From Aliikangiella sp. G2MR2-5 (GTDB lineage: Bacteria > Pseudomonadota > Gammaproteobacteria > Enterobacterales > Kangiellaceae): 64,000 bases of DNA. Under the pieces are notes generated by a model. That model made no database searches and was not told the DNA's origin. It saw only the letters and a list, made by a program, of their open reading frames with translations. A program made the position numbers and the translations under genes. Within the stretch, counting starts at the first letter, position 1. Each line of letters begins with the position of its first letter. Positions 30,946 to 39,286 of the stretch are shown one piece after another. The DNA is taken from the NCBI RefSeq assembly GCF_015687155.1, contig NZ_JADPQF010000001.1, positions 992,001 to 1,056,000 on the forward strand, given 5' to 3'.

Positions 30946-31088
30946 GAGTAAACAAATTAGTGAAACAACTGACGCAAGGCTAACAAATAAATGTTAAAGT
31001 GCATCTGATCTTAATCAACACTGGCTCTGCAAATAGCTCTGAGCTGTGTATTTACATTCTATCTAAAAACTCTTCGCGACCGAGATTA

Positions 31089-31922
31089 ATGAAATACGAT
31101 TTTCATTGCCATTCACACTTTTCTGACGGTGCATTATCACCGCATGCTTTGGTGCAAAGAGCGGCGGATAACGAAATCACTCACCTTGCATTAACTGATC
31201 ACGATTCTCTTTCTGGACTTGAACAAGCTATAGCGGCAGCACAAAGTTGCGATAAAGAAATTCGGATAATAAATGGTGTAGAGGTATCGGCCATGTCTGA
31301 GTTTGGAGAAGTCCATATCGTCGGATTAGGTGTCGATCCGCAAAATGAAGCGCTAATTAATAACCTGAAGTCACAAAATCAGGCACGTTGGCAACGAGCG
31401 GAGAAAATCAATAGCAAACTTGTTCGCTGTGGCATTGAAGGTGTTTTTGATTGGCTACAGGCCAACGTAGTCGAAGTCGTTACACGAACTCATATTGCCA
31501 AAGCTTTGGTTGAACTGGAAAAAGTCAGTGATATGCAGCAGGCGTTCAAAAAGTTTATTGGCCGTAAAGGGCGGGCAAAGGTTGCACAGGAATGGTTGCC
31601 TTTAGAACTGGTTATCGAGTTGATTCACAGAGCCGGGGGTATGGCTGTTTTAGCCCATCCCACGCGTTATCCACTATCCAACAGAAAGCTGAGTTATTTA
31701 ATCGAAGCCTTTGCTGCAGAAGGAGGAGATGCCATTGAAATGTCATATCCCAGTCTGAACAAAGATAAAATGCAGTGGCTTTCCATCCATCGGGAAAAGC
31801 ACAACCTGATGGTTTCCGCAGGCTCGGACTTTCATTACCCAAATTTAAAATGGACTGATCTTGGACGTTTTCCTTTTCTCGATCAGAGCCTTCCGCATGT
31901 GCTTGAGAAGTTGGTTAACTAG
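31089..31922 (+). CDS. rnm: PHP-domain phosphatase (Rnm/YciV, 3',5'-nucleoside bisphosphate phosphatase/RNase AM type)
   Basis: A 277-residue PHP-fold metal hydrolase. Metal-site motifs in order: DFHCHSHFSDGALSP, LALTDHDSLSG, NGVEVSAM, VLAHPTRYP and SAGSDFHYPN. The E. coli homologue RNase AM/YciV removes 5' nucleotides from short RNAs, including 5S rRNA 5' maturation, and dephosphorylates 3',5'-bisphosphates. I start at ATG 31089, which places the first metal motif at residue 4 as in the family. A GTG at 30999 is in frame but improbable. yciO follows after 139 bases, as in E. coli. Confidence 0.9.
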   Translation: MKYDFHCHSHFSDGALSPHALVQRAADNEITHLALTDHDSLSGLEQAIAAAQSCDKEIRIINGVEVSAMSEFGEVHIVGLGVDPQNEALINNLKSQNQARWQRAEKINSKLVRCGIEGVFDWLQANVVEVVTRTHIAKALVELEKVSDMQQAFKKFIGRKGRAKVAQEWLPLELVIELIHRAGGMAVLAHPTRYPLSNRKLSYLIEAFAAEGGDAIEMSYPSLNKDKMQWLSIHREKHNLMVSAGSDFHYPNLKWTDLGRFPFLDQSLPHVLEKLVN

Positions 31923-32061
31923 TTGTTCTGAATCGCAAGGATAAAGAAATTCGAAAACCGGTTAGGTAAGTCGCCGATACGCATGCTATCATTTGTTTGA
32001 AAGCTAATTAATTGATTTGATTAATATTTAATCAATTCTCAGTGCTGCGCAAGGCTAAAAC

Positions 32062-32682
32062 ATGACCCAATTTTTTGAAGTTCATCCAGAAAATCCACAA
32101 GCTAGACTGATCACTCAGGCTGTCGCAAGTGTTCGTAACGGTGGGTTGATAGTTTATCCTACTGACTCTGGTTATGCGCTTGGATGTCATATTGGTGACA
32201 AGAAAGCACTGGATCGGATTCGCAAAATTCGTAAGCTGGAAAAGTCGCATAACTTCACCCTGGTTTGTCGTGATTTATCTGAGCTGGCTATCTATGCAAG
32301 AGTCGATAATGCTTCATTTCGACTGCTAAAGAATCATACCCCGGGGCCTTACACCTTTATTCTAAGAGCTTCTCCAGAAGTCCCCAACCGATTGCAGCAT
32401 GCGAAGAAAAAGACCATTGGCATACGCGTGCCGGATACGCCAATTGCACTGGCACTGCTTGAATCTTTGGGAGAACCATTGATGAGTACCAGTCTGATAC
32501 TGCCTGATAGTGATATTCCTCTGGCCGATCCGGAAGAGATCTACGAGCAGCTCAAGGGCAAGGTTGACCTTGTTATTAACGGAGGCTATGTCAGTGACCA
32601 GCCTACTACAGTGGTGGATCTGATGGATGGATATCCAAAGGTTCTGCGAGAAGGAGCAGGGGATCCTTCCTTGTTTGAATAG
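32062..32682 (+). CDS. yciO: YciO (Sua5/YrdC/YciO family)
   Basis: A 206-residue protein of the YrdC-like fold that binds RNA and nucleotides. The pattern GGLIVYPTDSGYALGCHIGDKKALDRIRKIR and the GPYTFILRASPEVPNR and KTIGIRVPD blocks place it in this family. YrdC/TsaC makes threonylcarbamoyl-adenylate for t6A synthesis, the substrate of MtaB encoded earlier in the window. YciO is a paralogue whose activity is weaker or debated. YciO is favoured by the adjacency to rnm/yciV. AAGG lies 7 bases before ATG. Confidence 0.9.
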   Translation: MTQFFEVHPENPQARLITQAVASVRNGGLIVYPTDSGYALGCHIGDKKALDRIRKIRKLEKSHNFTLVCRDLSELAIYARVDNASFRLLKNHTPGPYTFILRASPEVPNRLQHAKKKTIGIRVPDTPIALALLESLGEPLMSTSLILPDSDIPLADPEEIYEQLKGKVDLVINGGYVSDQPTTVVDLMDGYPKVLREGAGDPSLFE

Positions 32683-32817
32683 CCTGTAATAGTCGGCTTA
32701 TGGTCTGGGAGGTTGTTGTTACGGACTTACCAGAGCCTCTAATCGCATGAAATTTGTCCAAATTACTTTTTGATTTTAAACAGAAAAATAAATTTTGAAA
32801 TTTATTACTATCAATTA

Positions 32818-32845
32818 TTGCAATCGTAGAAACTTTGGATATAAT
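32818..32845 (+). promoter_or_regulatory. Sigma-70 promoter of tRNA-Leu
   Basis: TTGCAA (32818-32823), a 16-base spacer and a perfect TATAAT (32840-32845) lie 90 bases before the tRNA. This is the best promoter visible in the window. Confidence 0.75.
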
Positions 32846-32851
32846 TGCTCG

Positions 32852-32888
32852 CTCAATTCGGCCGCAACCTTGTCCACACCGAATTGAG
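32852..32888. repeat. 10-bp perfect inverted repeat in the tRNA leader
   Basis: CTCAATTCGG (32852-32861) pairs with CCGAATTGAG (32879-32888), loop 17 bases. It starts about where transcription from the adjacent promoter should begin, so the 5' leader of the tRNA precursor would fold into this stem. It might be an operator or a processing signal. Confidence 0.75.
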
Positions 32889-32934
32889 ATGAAATGGTTA
32901 TATTATGAGTTTAGTATGATTTTAGTTTCATGAT

Positions 32935-33021
32935 GCCAGAGTGGTGGAATTGGTAGACACAGGGGATTCAAAATCCCCCGCCTTTGCGGGTGTGACGGTT
33001 CGAGTCCGTCCTCTGGTACCA
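32935..33021 (+). tRNA. tRNA-Leu (anticodon CAA)
   Basis: An 87-base class II tRNA. The acceptor stem GCCAGAG pairs with CTCTGGT. The D loop contains GGAATTGGTAGAC, the anticodon stem-loop is GGGATTCAAAATCCC (anticodon CAA, reading UUG), a long variable arm CGCCTTTGCGGGTG is present, and the T arm is GACGGTTCGAGTCCGTC. Discriminator A and CCA are encoded. A strong promoter and an intrinsic terminator flank it, so it is a single-gene unit. The metal-efflux cluster begins about 350 bases downstream. tRNA-Leu genes are common integration sites, but I see no attachment-site duplicate. Confidence 0.97.
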
Positions 33022-33030
33022 TCTTCGAAA

Positions 33031-33056
33031 AGCCTTGCTTATAGCAAGGCTTTTTC
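33031..33056 (+). terminator. Intrinsic terminator after tRNA-Leu
   Basis: AGCCTTGC (33031-33038) pairs with GCAAGGCT (33044-33051) across a 5-base loop, followed by a T-run. Confidence 0.9.
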
Positions 33057-33372
33057 TTTTCCTGATTTTGAATTTCCTTTTTGTAGCGCTTTCAAGAAGG
33101 TCGTTCGTTGCATATATCTGGTACAACACCAGCGACGTTTGTAATTTATTCGCGTAGGCTTTACATGAACTAAGAATTGGTTGAATGCGAAATACTCTGG
33201 TTGCAGCAGCAATTTGCCGGGGGAATTGTTTTTCCAGTGCTCCAGACGAATATCACCAAAATTGAGCGATAAGTATTGAACTTTCTAGAAAAGCCAGTAG
33301 ACACAACCGATTTTATTGCAGCTGTAAAAGTTCAATGTTAGTATTTGGCGGTTTTAACGCTTTAAGATACCA
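33057..33372 (+). promoter_or_regulatory. Gap before the metal-efflux cluster, with a candidate promoter
   Basis: The stretch has no convincing gene. A candidate promoter is TTGCAG (33316-33321), a 17-base spacer and TAGTAT (33339-33344), about 29 bases before the first gene of the cluster. No clear dyad of a MerR or ArsR type overlaps it, so the metal-responsive regulator and its site are not identified here. Confidence 0.4.
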
Positions 33373-33726
33373 ATGCAGAAAATTATTCTCATAACAATGT
33401 TGCTTTGCGTTCTGAGTGCCCAGGTACTCGGAAGCGTTGCCTATGAGAATGAACAGCATAGTACTCAGGGTGATGTCCACAGCCTGATGCATGAGGTTGG
33501 TCAACCACATAGCCATGAGCATGATGATGAAAGTCAATTTACACTTTCTTATTCTGATGAAGCCTTTGAGCATATTAACGAAGATAGTGAATGCTGTGTA
33601 GTCGGCTTACTTGAAATGTCCTCGGCCAATGTATCTGCGCGAGATCCATCTAATGCGGTGAGTTCAATAGTTACTAATTGGTCTCCACCGTTTTTGCAAT
33701 ATATTAAGCCGCCCCCCGAAAACTAA
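33373..33726 (+). CDS. Small His-rich exported protein, first gene of a metal-efflux cluster (CzcI-like)
   Basis: A 117-residue protein with a signal peptide (MQKIILITMLLCVLSAQVLG). The mature part is rich in His and acidic residues (HSLMHEVGQPHSHEHDDE), then has a CC pair (DSECC) and a Pro-rich end (PPPEN). Small periplasmic proteins of this type, such as CzcI, precede RND metal-efflux genes and are thought to bind or sense metal. Similarity to CzcI is in architecture, not a sequence match I can prove. It is the first gene of a same-strand set that ends in a terminator at 39105. Confidence 0.6.
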   Translation: MQKIILITMLLCVLSAQVLGSVAYENEQHSTQGDVHSLMHEVGQPHSHEHDDESQFTLSYSDEAFEHINEDSECCVVGLLEMSSANVSARDPSNAVSSIVTNWSPPFLQYIKPPPEN

Positions 33727-33801
33727 ATTCCAATAACTTATCGTATCTCTGTTCTCAGAAATGAGCGGGGATTTCTCGTATTTGTTTTTCTGGATATTTT
33801 T

Positions 33802-34401
33802 ATGCCTTATAGAATTTTATCGCTGCAATACTGGCAGCGTAATGTTGCTCCTGTATTTTTTTCAGTTGCATTTTTGCTTGCCTTGTCGCAATTGGTAAAC
33901 GCTTCCCCTGGCGCGCACGGGCCTAATGGAGAACATTTAGATGAGTCAGGTAAAATAGCCTTTTCTGAAAACCCCAAATTTGAAAGTTTTACCGAGTCAT
34001 TTGAGTTGTTGGGTGAAGTATTTGAAAACAAATTGGTTATCTACTTGCATGACTTTAAGTCAAACGTTCCAGTCCCGCGTGCAAATATCGAGCTTGAATC
34101 CGGAGAGCTGTTAGCGTCTGCCGAATATTCAGAATTGTTAAAGGCATATATTGTAACTAATCAGGAAATGATCAAATTACTAAACAACGAAGGTGAGCAC
34201 GAAATTGTTCTCACCGTAATCGCTGACAAAAATGACGATCTTATGAGTGCTAATTTAAATATTTCTTCTGAGCACGAAAATATTGGTAATCGTATGGACG
34301 AGCAGCATTTCCACTTTTCATGGTGGATATTTATCTCGTTAATCATTGTATTTGGTTTTGGATATTTTCTGGGGCGTACACATAAGGGGACAAGAGGATG
34401 A
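33802..34401 (+). CDS. Exported, membrane-anchored protein of the metal-efflux cluster
   Basis: A 199-residue protein of unknown function. It has an N-terminal signal-like helix, and right after it the mature region begins with the motif SPGAHGPNGEHLD. A beta-rich periplasmic domain resembling a carboxypeptidase-regulatory or FixH-like strand pattern follows, then a His-containing stretch (DEQHFHFSWW) and a single C-terminal membrane helix (about 170-190) with a short basic tail. The next gene's product carries nearly the same SPGAHGPNGEHL motif at the same place. Its stop overlaps the adaptor start by four bases, so the two are translationally coupled. It probably works with the pump in the periplasm. 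Confidence 0.6.
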   Translation: MPYRILSLQYWQRNVAPVFFSVAFLLALSQLVNASPGAHGPNGEHLDESGKIAFSENPKFESFTESFELLGEVFENKLVIYLHDFKSNVPVPRANIELESGELLASAEYSELLKAYIVTNQEMIKLLNNEGEHEIVLTVIADKNDDLMSANLNISSEHENIGNRMDEQHFHFSWWIFISLIIVFGFGYFLGRTHKGTRG

Positions 34402-35510
34402 AATTAAAACTTTCTCTCTTTCTTTATCTTGGTCTATTTTCTGTGTCTTTGATTGCATCGCCTGGTGCTCATGGGCCTAACGGCGAACACCTGGAACAAA
34501 ACAATAAAAGTAACGGCGAAATTGGAAGGCAGGCTGATGGTTCTGTTCTTATGCCAATGAAACACCAGGCTCTACTCAATATTAGAACTCAATTTGCTAG
34601 TCTGACTGTTGCCAATAAATATGTTCAAATGGATGCGGTAGTAAAGCCACATCCGGAGGGCTACGCAATCATTCAACCTAGTAGTGATGGTCGGTTGGAT
34701 GCAACAACGCATGGTTTACCAACTAGTGGAACCAAAATAGAAGCAGGCGATATTCTTGGTTTCATTCGATATCAATATACAGCCTTTGATCTTACCAATC
34801 AAACTAGTGAACTAGTGGCCGTGCGAAATCAAATAGAGCAAACTAATCGTGATGTAAATCGTTTGACTCGTCTTGGTGATCTTGCTTCCAGACAAAAATT
34901 GGAACAACTTCAAACTCAACTTACTATATTTAAACAGCAAGAAAAAGTATTGCAAAAAGGGTTGGAAAAATCCGAAGCGCTTGTCTCTCCGATTTCCGGT
35001 ATTCTGATTAATAACTCTGTTAGTAGAGGTCAGTGGGTTGAAGCTGGCAAAACACTATTCGAAATTGTTTCCCCAGAAAAATTTATTTTTGAAGGTGTCA
35101 CTAGTGATATTGAATTAGTTAATAAATTGTCAACTGCTGAAGTTATGCAAGTACCCGGGTTAAGCCTGAATTATCTGGGCCACTCTCCAGAATCTGTAAA
35201 CGGTTTAGTTCACACCAATTTTGAAAACCAGTCCAGGATAAAGAAAAATAACTTACTACTCAATCAAACCGTTACCATCAAGGCTCCAATCGATGAAAAA
35301 ATCGAAGGTATTTTACTACCGTCTAAGGCCATTGTATTGAGTCCAAATAACCTGCCTCAAGTTTGGATCAAGCTCTCCGCTGAGCGTTTTTTGCCACAGA
35401 TTGTTGAATATCAACCGCAGGAGCCCGGCGTTGTTGTCGTTACCAATGGCTTAGGTGCAGATAATCGAGTCGTCGTAGAGGGCGCTTCGCTTTTGAATCA
35501 GGTCAGGTAG
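34398..35510 (+). CDS. RND efflux periplasmic adaptor (membrane fusion protein)
   Basis: A 370-residue adaptor bridging an RND pump and an outer-membrane channel. After a signal peptide the mature N-terminus reads SPGAHGPNGEHLE. The core has the barrel-hairpin layout: a lipoyl half-motif (IEAGDILGFIRYQ), a coiled-coil hairpin (about 130-195), the second lipoyl half (VSPISGILINNSVSRGQWVEAGKTLFEIV), then beta-barrel and membrane-proximal domains (TVTIKAPIDEKIEGILLPSKAIV). It starts ATG at 34398 with ATGA overlap and is followed after 9 bases by the pump gene. Family: HlyD/CusB-CzcB type. Confidence 0.88.
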   Translation: MKLKLSLFLYLGLFSVSLIASPGAHGPNGEHLEQNNKSNGEIGRQADGSVLMPMKHQALLNIRTQFASLTVANKYVQMDAVVKPHPEGYAIIQPSSDGRLDATTHGLPTSGTKIEAGDILGFIRYQYTAFDLTNQTSELVAVRNQIEQTNRDVNRLTRLGDLASRQKLEQLQTQLTIFKQQEKVLQKGLEKSEALVSPISGILINNSVSRGQWVEAGKTLFEIVSPEKFIFEGVTSDIELVNKLSTAEVMQVPGLSLNYLGHSPESVNGLVHTNFENQSRIKKNNLLLNQTVTIKAPIDEKIEGILLPSKAIVLSPNNLPQVWIKLSAERFLPQIVEYQPQEPGVVVVTNGLGADNRVVVEGASLLNQVR

Positions 35511-35519
35511 GCGAACAGC

Positions 35520-38500
35520 ATGTTTAATTTGTTAGTTAAATTCAGTCTCAAAAATCGTTTGCTAGTGCTGTTAGTTGCATTTGTAATGATGACTTATGGT
35601 TTAATACAGGGACAAAAACTGCCCATTGATGTTTTCCCAAACTTAAATAAACCCCTGGTCACAGTACTGACAGAAGCGGGAGGAATGGCTCCAGAAGAGG
35701 TCGAGCAGCTCGTCACTTTTCCAATGGAGAATTTACTCAATGGTGTCGCAGGAGTTACTAGAATACGTTCGACGTCAGGTATTGGTTTATCAATTGTCTA
35801 CATCGAATTTGAATGGGATACGGATATCTATAGAAATAGACAGTTAGTTTCAGAACGTCTTGATCTCGCTGCAGAACAGCTTCCTTCCGGAATCACTCCT
35901 GTAATGGGGCCAATATCCTCGATTATGGGGGAAGTGATGTTGATTGCCTTGCCTGTTGATCCTCAGAGTAACGTCGATGCGATGCAGACGAGGGAATACG
36001 CAGATTTTGTATTACGACCGAGACTACTTTCTATTCCTGGAGTATCGCAAGTGATTCCTATCGGCGGTGAAGTAAGGCAGCTTCGTGTTGCTCCAGATAC
36101 AATTCGTATGCGCCACTTTAATATCGATCTGCAACAGCTGCATGCTTCACTCAAGGATTTTGCAGCAAACTTCGGCGGAGGTTTTATTGATCTCAATAAC
36201 GAGGAATATTTGATCCGCCATAAAGGCCGTACGCTAGATATCAACCATTTGAGAAATTTGGCTGTTGGTTGGCATGAGCAGCGCCCAATCCTGTTGTCGC
36301 AAATCGCTTCTGTCAATTACTCGGCTGCTGTTAAGCGAGGAGATGGCGGATTTAACGGAAGCCCTGCCGTTGTAATTAATGTTCAAAAACAACCGAATGC
36401 CGATACTGTGTTACTAACGGAGCAAATTGAACTGGCTTTAGAAGAATTGGTCACCGGATTACCAGACGGGATGATTGAACCCAAAGTTCTTTTCCGACAG
36501 GCAGATTTTATTAATTCATCGATTGATAATGTGACTGAAGCGCTTCGAGATGGCGCAATCATGGTAACCATTATTCTTTTCCTGTTTTTGTTATCAGCAA
36601 AAACCACTGTCATTTCTCTATTTGCCATACCGCTATCGTTAGCCGTTACCCTACTTACTTTTCAATGGTTAGGTCAAAGCATAAACGTCATGACCTTGGG
36701 AGGATTGGCAATTGCCATTGGTGAACTAGTTGACGACTCGGTGGTTGATGTAGAAAATATTCTAAGACGTCTTAGGCTGAATGCACAAGCAAAGCAACCT
36801 AAATCGATATTTGATGTAGTGTGGCAAGCGAGTATTGAGGTTCGGTCTGGAATTGTTTATGCGACAACAATAGTCATTCTGGTTTTTCTGCCGTTATTTG
36901 CATTGCCTGGTATTGAAGGTCGTTTATTTTCCCCATTGGGTATTGCCTATATAGTCGCAGTACTTGGCTCGCTGATTGTTTCCATGACGGTTACTCCGGT
37001 GTTGTGTTATTACTTGCTGCCCGGGGCGAAGGCTGTTCGTCAAAAAGATAGCTACTTGGTAACCAAATTAAAAAACTGGCAAAGTTTGTGGATTGAATGG
37101 GCATTACCAAAATCGAAATTATTAATTGCGGTAGCGGGTTTGGCCGCAACGGTGACAGCGGCAAGTATCATACAAATCCCCAGAGCTTTTCTGCCTTCAT
37201 TTAATGAAGGTTCACTGGTTCTCGGAATGATTTTTGAACCAGGCACATCATTGAAAGAATCTAACAGGATGGGGCATTTAGCAGAGTCGTTATTGTTGTC
37301 GGTTCCCGAAGTCACACAGGTAGGACGACGCACAGGACGAGCAGAACTGGATGAGCATGCAGAAGGGGTTCATTCATCAGAAATAGATGTGGATTTGAGA
37401 CCATCGAAGCGCAGTCGCAAAGAGGTATTAGCGGAGATCCGTGAAAAGTTATCTGTGATACCGGGTCAAGTTGCGGTTGGTCAGCCGATATCTCATCGCC
37501 TGGACCATTTACTTTCCGGTGTAAGAGCGCAACTCGCGATTAAGCTCTTTGGCGATAATCTGGATAGCCTGAGAGTAAATGCGGAGTCTATACGGAGCAA
37601 GCTAGAAAGCATTCCCGGTCTCGTTGATATTAACATTGAAAAACAGGTATTGATTCCGCAGTTAAGCGTTCATTTGAAGTATGATGAACTCGCTAAATAC
37701 GGCTTAACGCCAGGGTTTGCATTACGCCAGTTAAATGTGTTAACTGAAGGTATCAGAGTCACCGATGTGATTGATGGCGTTAAGCGTTTTCAGCTGGTAC
37801 TTCGACTGGATGATAAAAATCGCACACCGGAGCAATTAGCAAATGTATTAATTGATTCTCCTGCGGGTGCAATTCCACTATCCTATATTGCCGAGATTCA
37901 ATTGCTCGATGGTCCAAATCAGATCTTGAGAGAAAATAACCGTCGCCGGCTTGTGCTTTATGCCAATAGCGAAAATGTGGATGTCAAACAGTTGTTAGCC
38001 TCTATCCGACAAGTTATTGCTCAAGAAAAACCAGATGAAGACAGTTTCATCAGTTTAGAAGGTCAATTCCTGGCACAAGAACAAGCGATGCGATTATTGA
38101 TTCTATTGTCAGCTTTGTCATTCGCGTTGATCTTCCTGGTGTTGTATCTTCGATATCAATCGATGGTGTTCGCCACAATCATCATGTGCAGTTTACCCAT
38201 GGCGCTAATCGGTTCGGTCGTTGCCATGTGGATTACGAGTACTCCATTGTCTGTCGCATCTGTTGTTGGCTTTATTACTCTAACCGGAATTGCTGCTAGA
38301 AATGGTATTTTGAAGATCAGTCATTACTTGAACTTGATTCGTTTTGAAGGAGAATTTTTTAACAAAACGCTTATTATTCGAGGTGCAAAAGAAAGGTTGT
38401 CGCCAGTGTTGATGACATCCTTGGTAACCGCTTTTGCGCTCACGCCATTACTTTGGGCGGCAGACCAGCCGGGAAAAGAAATTTTACATCCGGTAGCAAT

Positions 38501-38627
38501 CGTTATTTTTTCCGGATTAATGAGTTCAACGCTACTGGACACTTTGCTTACGCCATTGCTGTATTGGCGATTTGGTAAAAAACCAACAGAAAAGTGGTTA
38601 AGCACAAATTCAGCAGAATTGATTTAA
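35520..38627 (+). CDS. HME-family RND metal-efflux pump (CusA/CzcA-like)
   Basis: A 1035-residue inner-membrane pump driven by protons. It has 12 helices with two large periplasmic loops. TM4 contains [24 protein letters not shown], giving D405 and E412, the proton-relay residues at exactly the CusA positions. The N-terminus ([32 protein letters not shown]) is typical of CzcA/CusA. The three methionines that bind Cu/Ag in CusA are not all kept: one region reads LGMIFE, another HSSEID and the third HRLDHL, which has His where CusA has Met. This argues against a dedicated Cu/Ag pump. No outer-membrane factor gene is present in the cluster. Confidence 0.92.
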   Translation: MFNLLVKFSLKNRLLVLLVAFVMMTYGLIQGQKLPIDVFPNLNKPLVTVLTEAGGMAPEEVEQLVTFPMENLLNGVAGVTRIRSTSGIGLSIVYIEFEWDTDIYRNRQLVSERLDLAAEQLPSGITPVMGPISSIMGEVMLIALPVDPQSNVDAMQTREYADFVLRPRLLSIPGVSQVIPIGGEVRQLRVAPDTIRMRHFNIDLQQLHASLKDFAANFGGGFIDLNNEEYLIRHKGRTLDINHLRNLAVGWHEQRPILLSQIASVNYSAAVKRGDGGFNGSPAVVINVQKQPNADTVLLTEQIELALEELVTGLPDGMIEPKVLFRQADFINSSIDNVTEALRDGAIMVTIILFLFLLSAKTTVISLFAIPLSLAVTLLTFQWLGQSINVMTLGGLAIAIGELVDDSVVDVENILRRLRLNAQAKQPKSIFDVVWQASIEVRSGIVYATTIVILVFLPLFALPGIEGRLFSPLGIAYIVAVLGSLIVSMTVTPVLCYYLLPGAKAVRQKDSYLVTKLKNWQSLWIEWALPKSKLLIAVAGLAATVTAASIIQIPRAFLPSFNEGSLVLGMIFEPGTSLKESNRMGHLAESLLLSVPEVTQVGRRTGRAELDEHAEGVHSSEIDVDLRPSKRSRKEVLAEIREKLSVIPGQVAVGQPISHRLDHLLSGVRAQLAIKLFGDNLDSLRVNAESIRSKLESIPGLVDINIEKQVLIPQLSVHLKYDELAKYGLTPGFALRQLNVLTEGIRVTDVIDGVKRFQLVLRLDDKNRTPEQLANVLIDSPAGAIPLSYIAEIQLLDGPNQILRENNRRRLVLYANSENVDVKQLLASIRQVIAQEKPDEDSFISLEGQFLAQEQAMRLLILLSALSFALIFLVLYLRYQSMVFATIIMCSLPMALIGSVVAMWITSTPLSVASVVGFITLTGIAARNGILKISHYLNLIRFEGEFFNKTLIIRGAKERLSPVLMTSLVTAFALTPLLWAADQPGKEILHPVAIVIFSGLMSSTLLDTLLTPLLYWRFGKKPTEKWLSTNSAELI

Positions 38628-38713
38628 AAGAGATATGCAGTGATACCTTAGCGTTTTACAAAAAACAGGTACACTATCTGTTAAATATTTAAACAACATA
38701 AAGAGAGTGAACT

Positions 38714-39088
38714 ATGAAAACGTCATTTTTGAAAGTAGCAATAATCGCATTCGTTTTACTGGCATTCAATGCGTCTGTTTCTGCACATGGCGATACCGAA
38801 CCTAAGCATGGCGGTATCGTAAAAATCGAGCATGAAATGGTATTTGAGCTAGTTCGAGAGGAGGCGGGCGCCAGTATCTATTTACGCGACCATGGAAAGC
38901 CGTATTCAACAGAGAAGCTAACAGGTAGTTTGGTTGTTCTTGCCAACGGTAAGAAGTCAGACTCCAGCCTGATTGCCGCAGGTAATAACAAAATGACAGC
39001 TGAAGTGAAAATTCCGGATGGCGCAAAGGTTTTAGTAAAAGTAAAAGAAGAAGGTCATCATTCAGTGACTGTCAGGTTTGCTTTTTAA
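38714..39088 (+). CDS. Small periplasmic protein at the end of the metal-efflux cluster
   Basis: A 124-residue protein with a signal peptide (KVAIIAFVLLAFNASVSAHG). The mature start HGDTEPKHGGIV is His-rich, and a KEEGHHSVTVRF segment lies near the end, suggesting metal binding. The fold looks all-beta, about 100 residues. Proteins of this style sit at the ends of RND metal-efflux operons and may act as metal chaperones; this is inference. GAGAG lies before the ATG, and an intrinsic terminator follows 17 bases after the stop, closing the operon. Confidence 0.6.
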   Translation: MKTSFLKVAIIAFVLLAFNASVSAHGDTEPKHGGIVKIEHEMVFELVREEAGASIYLRDHGKPYSTEKLTGSLVVLANGKKSDSSLIAAGNNKMTAEVKIPDGAKVLVKVKEEGHHSVTVRFAF

Positions 39089-39104
39089 CAGTAGCCCTGC
39101 TATT

Positions 39105-39129
39105 GCCTCTATCCCAAATAGAGGCTTTT
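39105..39129 (+). terminator. Intrinsic terminator of the metal-efflux operon
   Basis: GCCTCTAT (39105-39112) pairs with ATAGAGGC (39118-39125) across 5 bases, followed by TTTT. Confidence 0.88.
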
Positions 39130-39286
39130 CCTTTGCTCCAGCGTCTTTTAAAAATGGCGGATTTTGGGGTTCATTCTTATACAAAACATACAAATCCGTT
39201 GTTTTCCTCAAAAGAAAAGTTATTACAAGAGCAGGTCATTCAAGGTAAAATAGGTCCTGATTTGTCAGATTGATAGAAAATTAAGA

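Noticed and set aside
32941-33144. Open frame of 67 codons on the plus strand
   Set aside because: It lies over tRNA-Leu and its terminator; the peptide is a by-product of the tRNA sequence.
32935-39130. Integrative element inserted at tRNA-Leu
   Set aside because: No integrase gene and no direct repeat of the tRNA 3' end could be found downstream; only an 8-base chance match near 33116.
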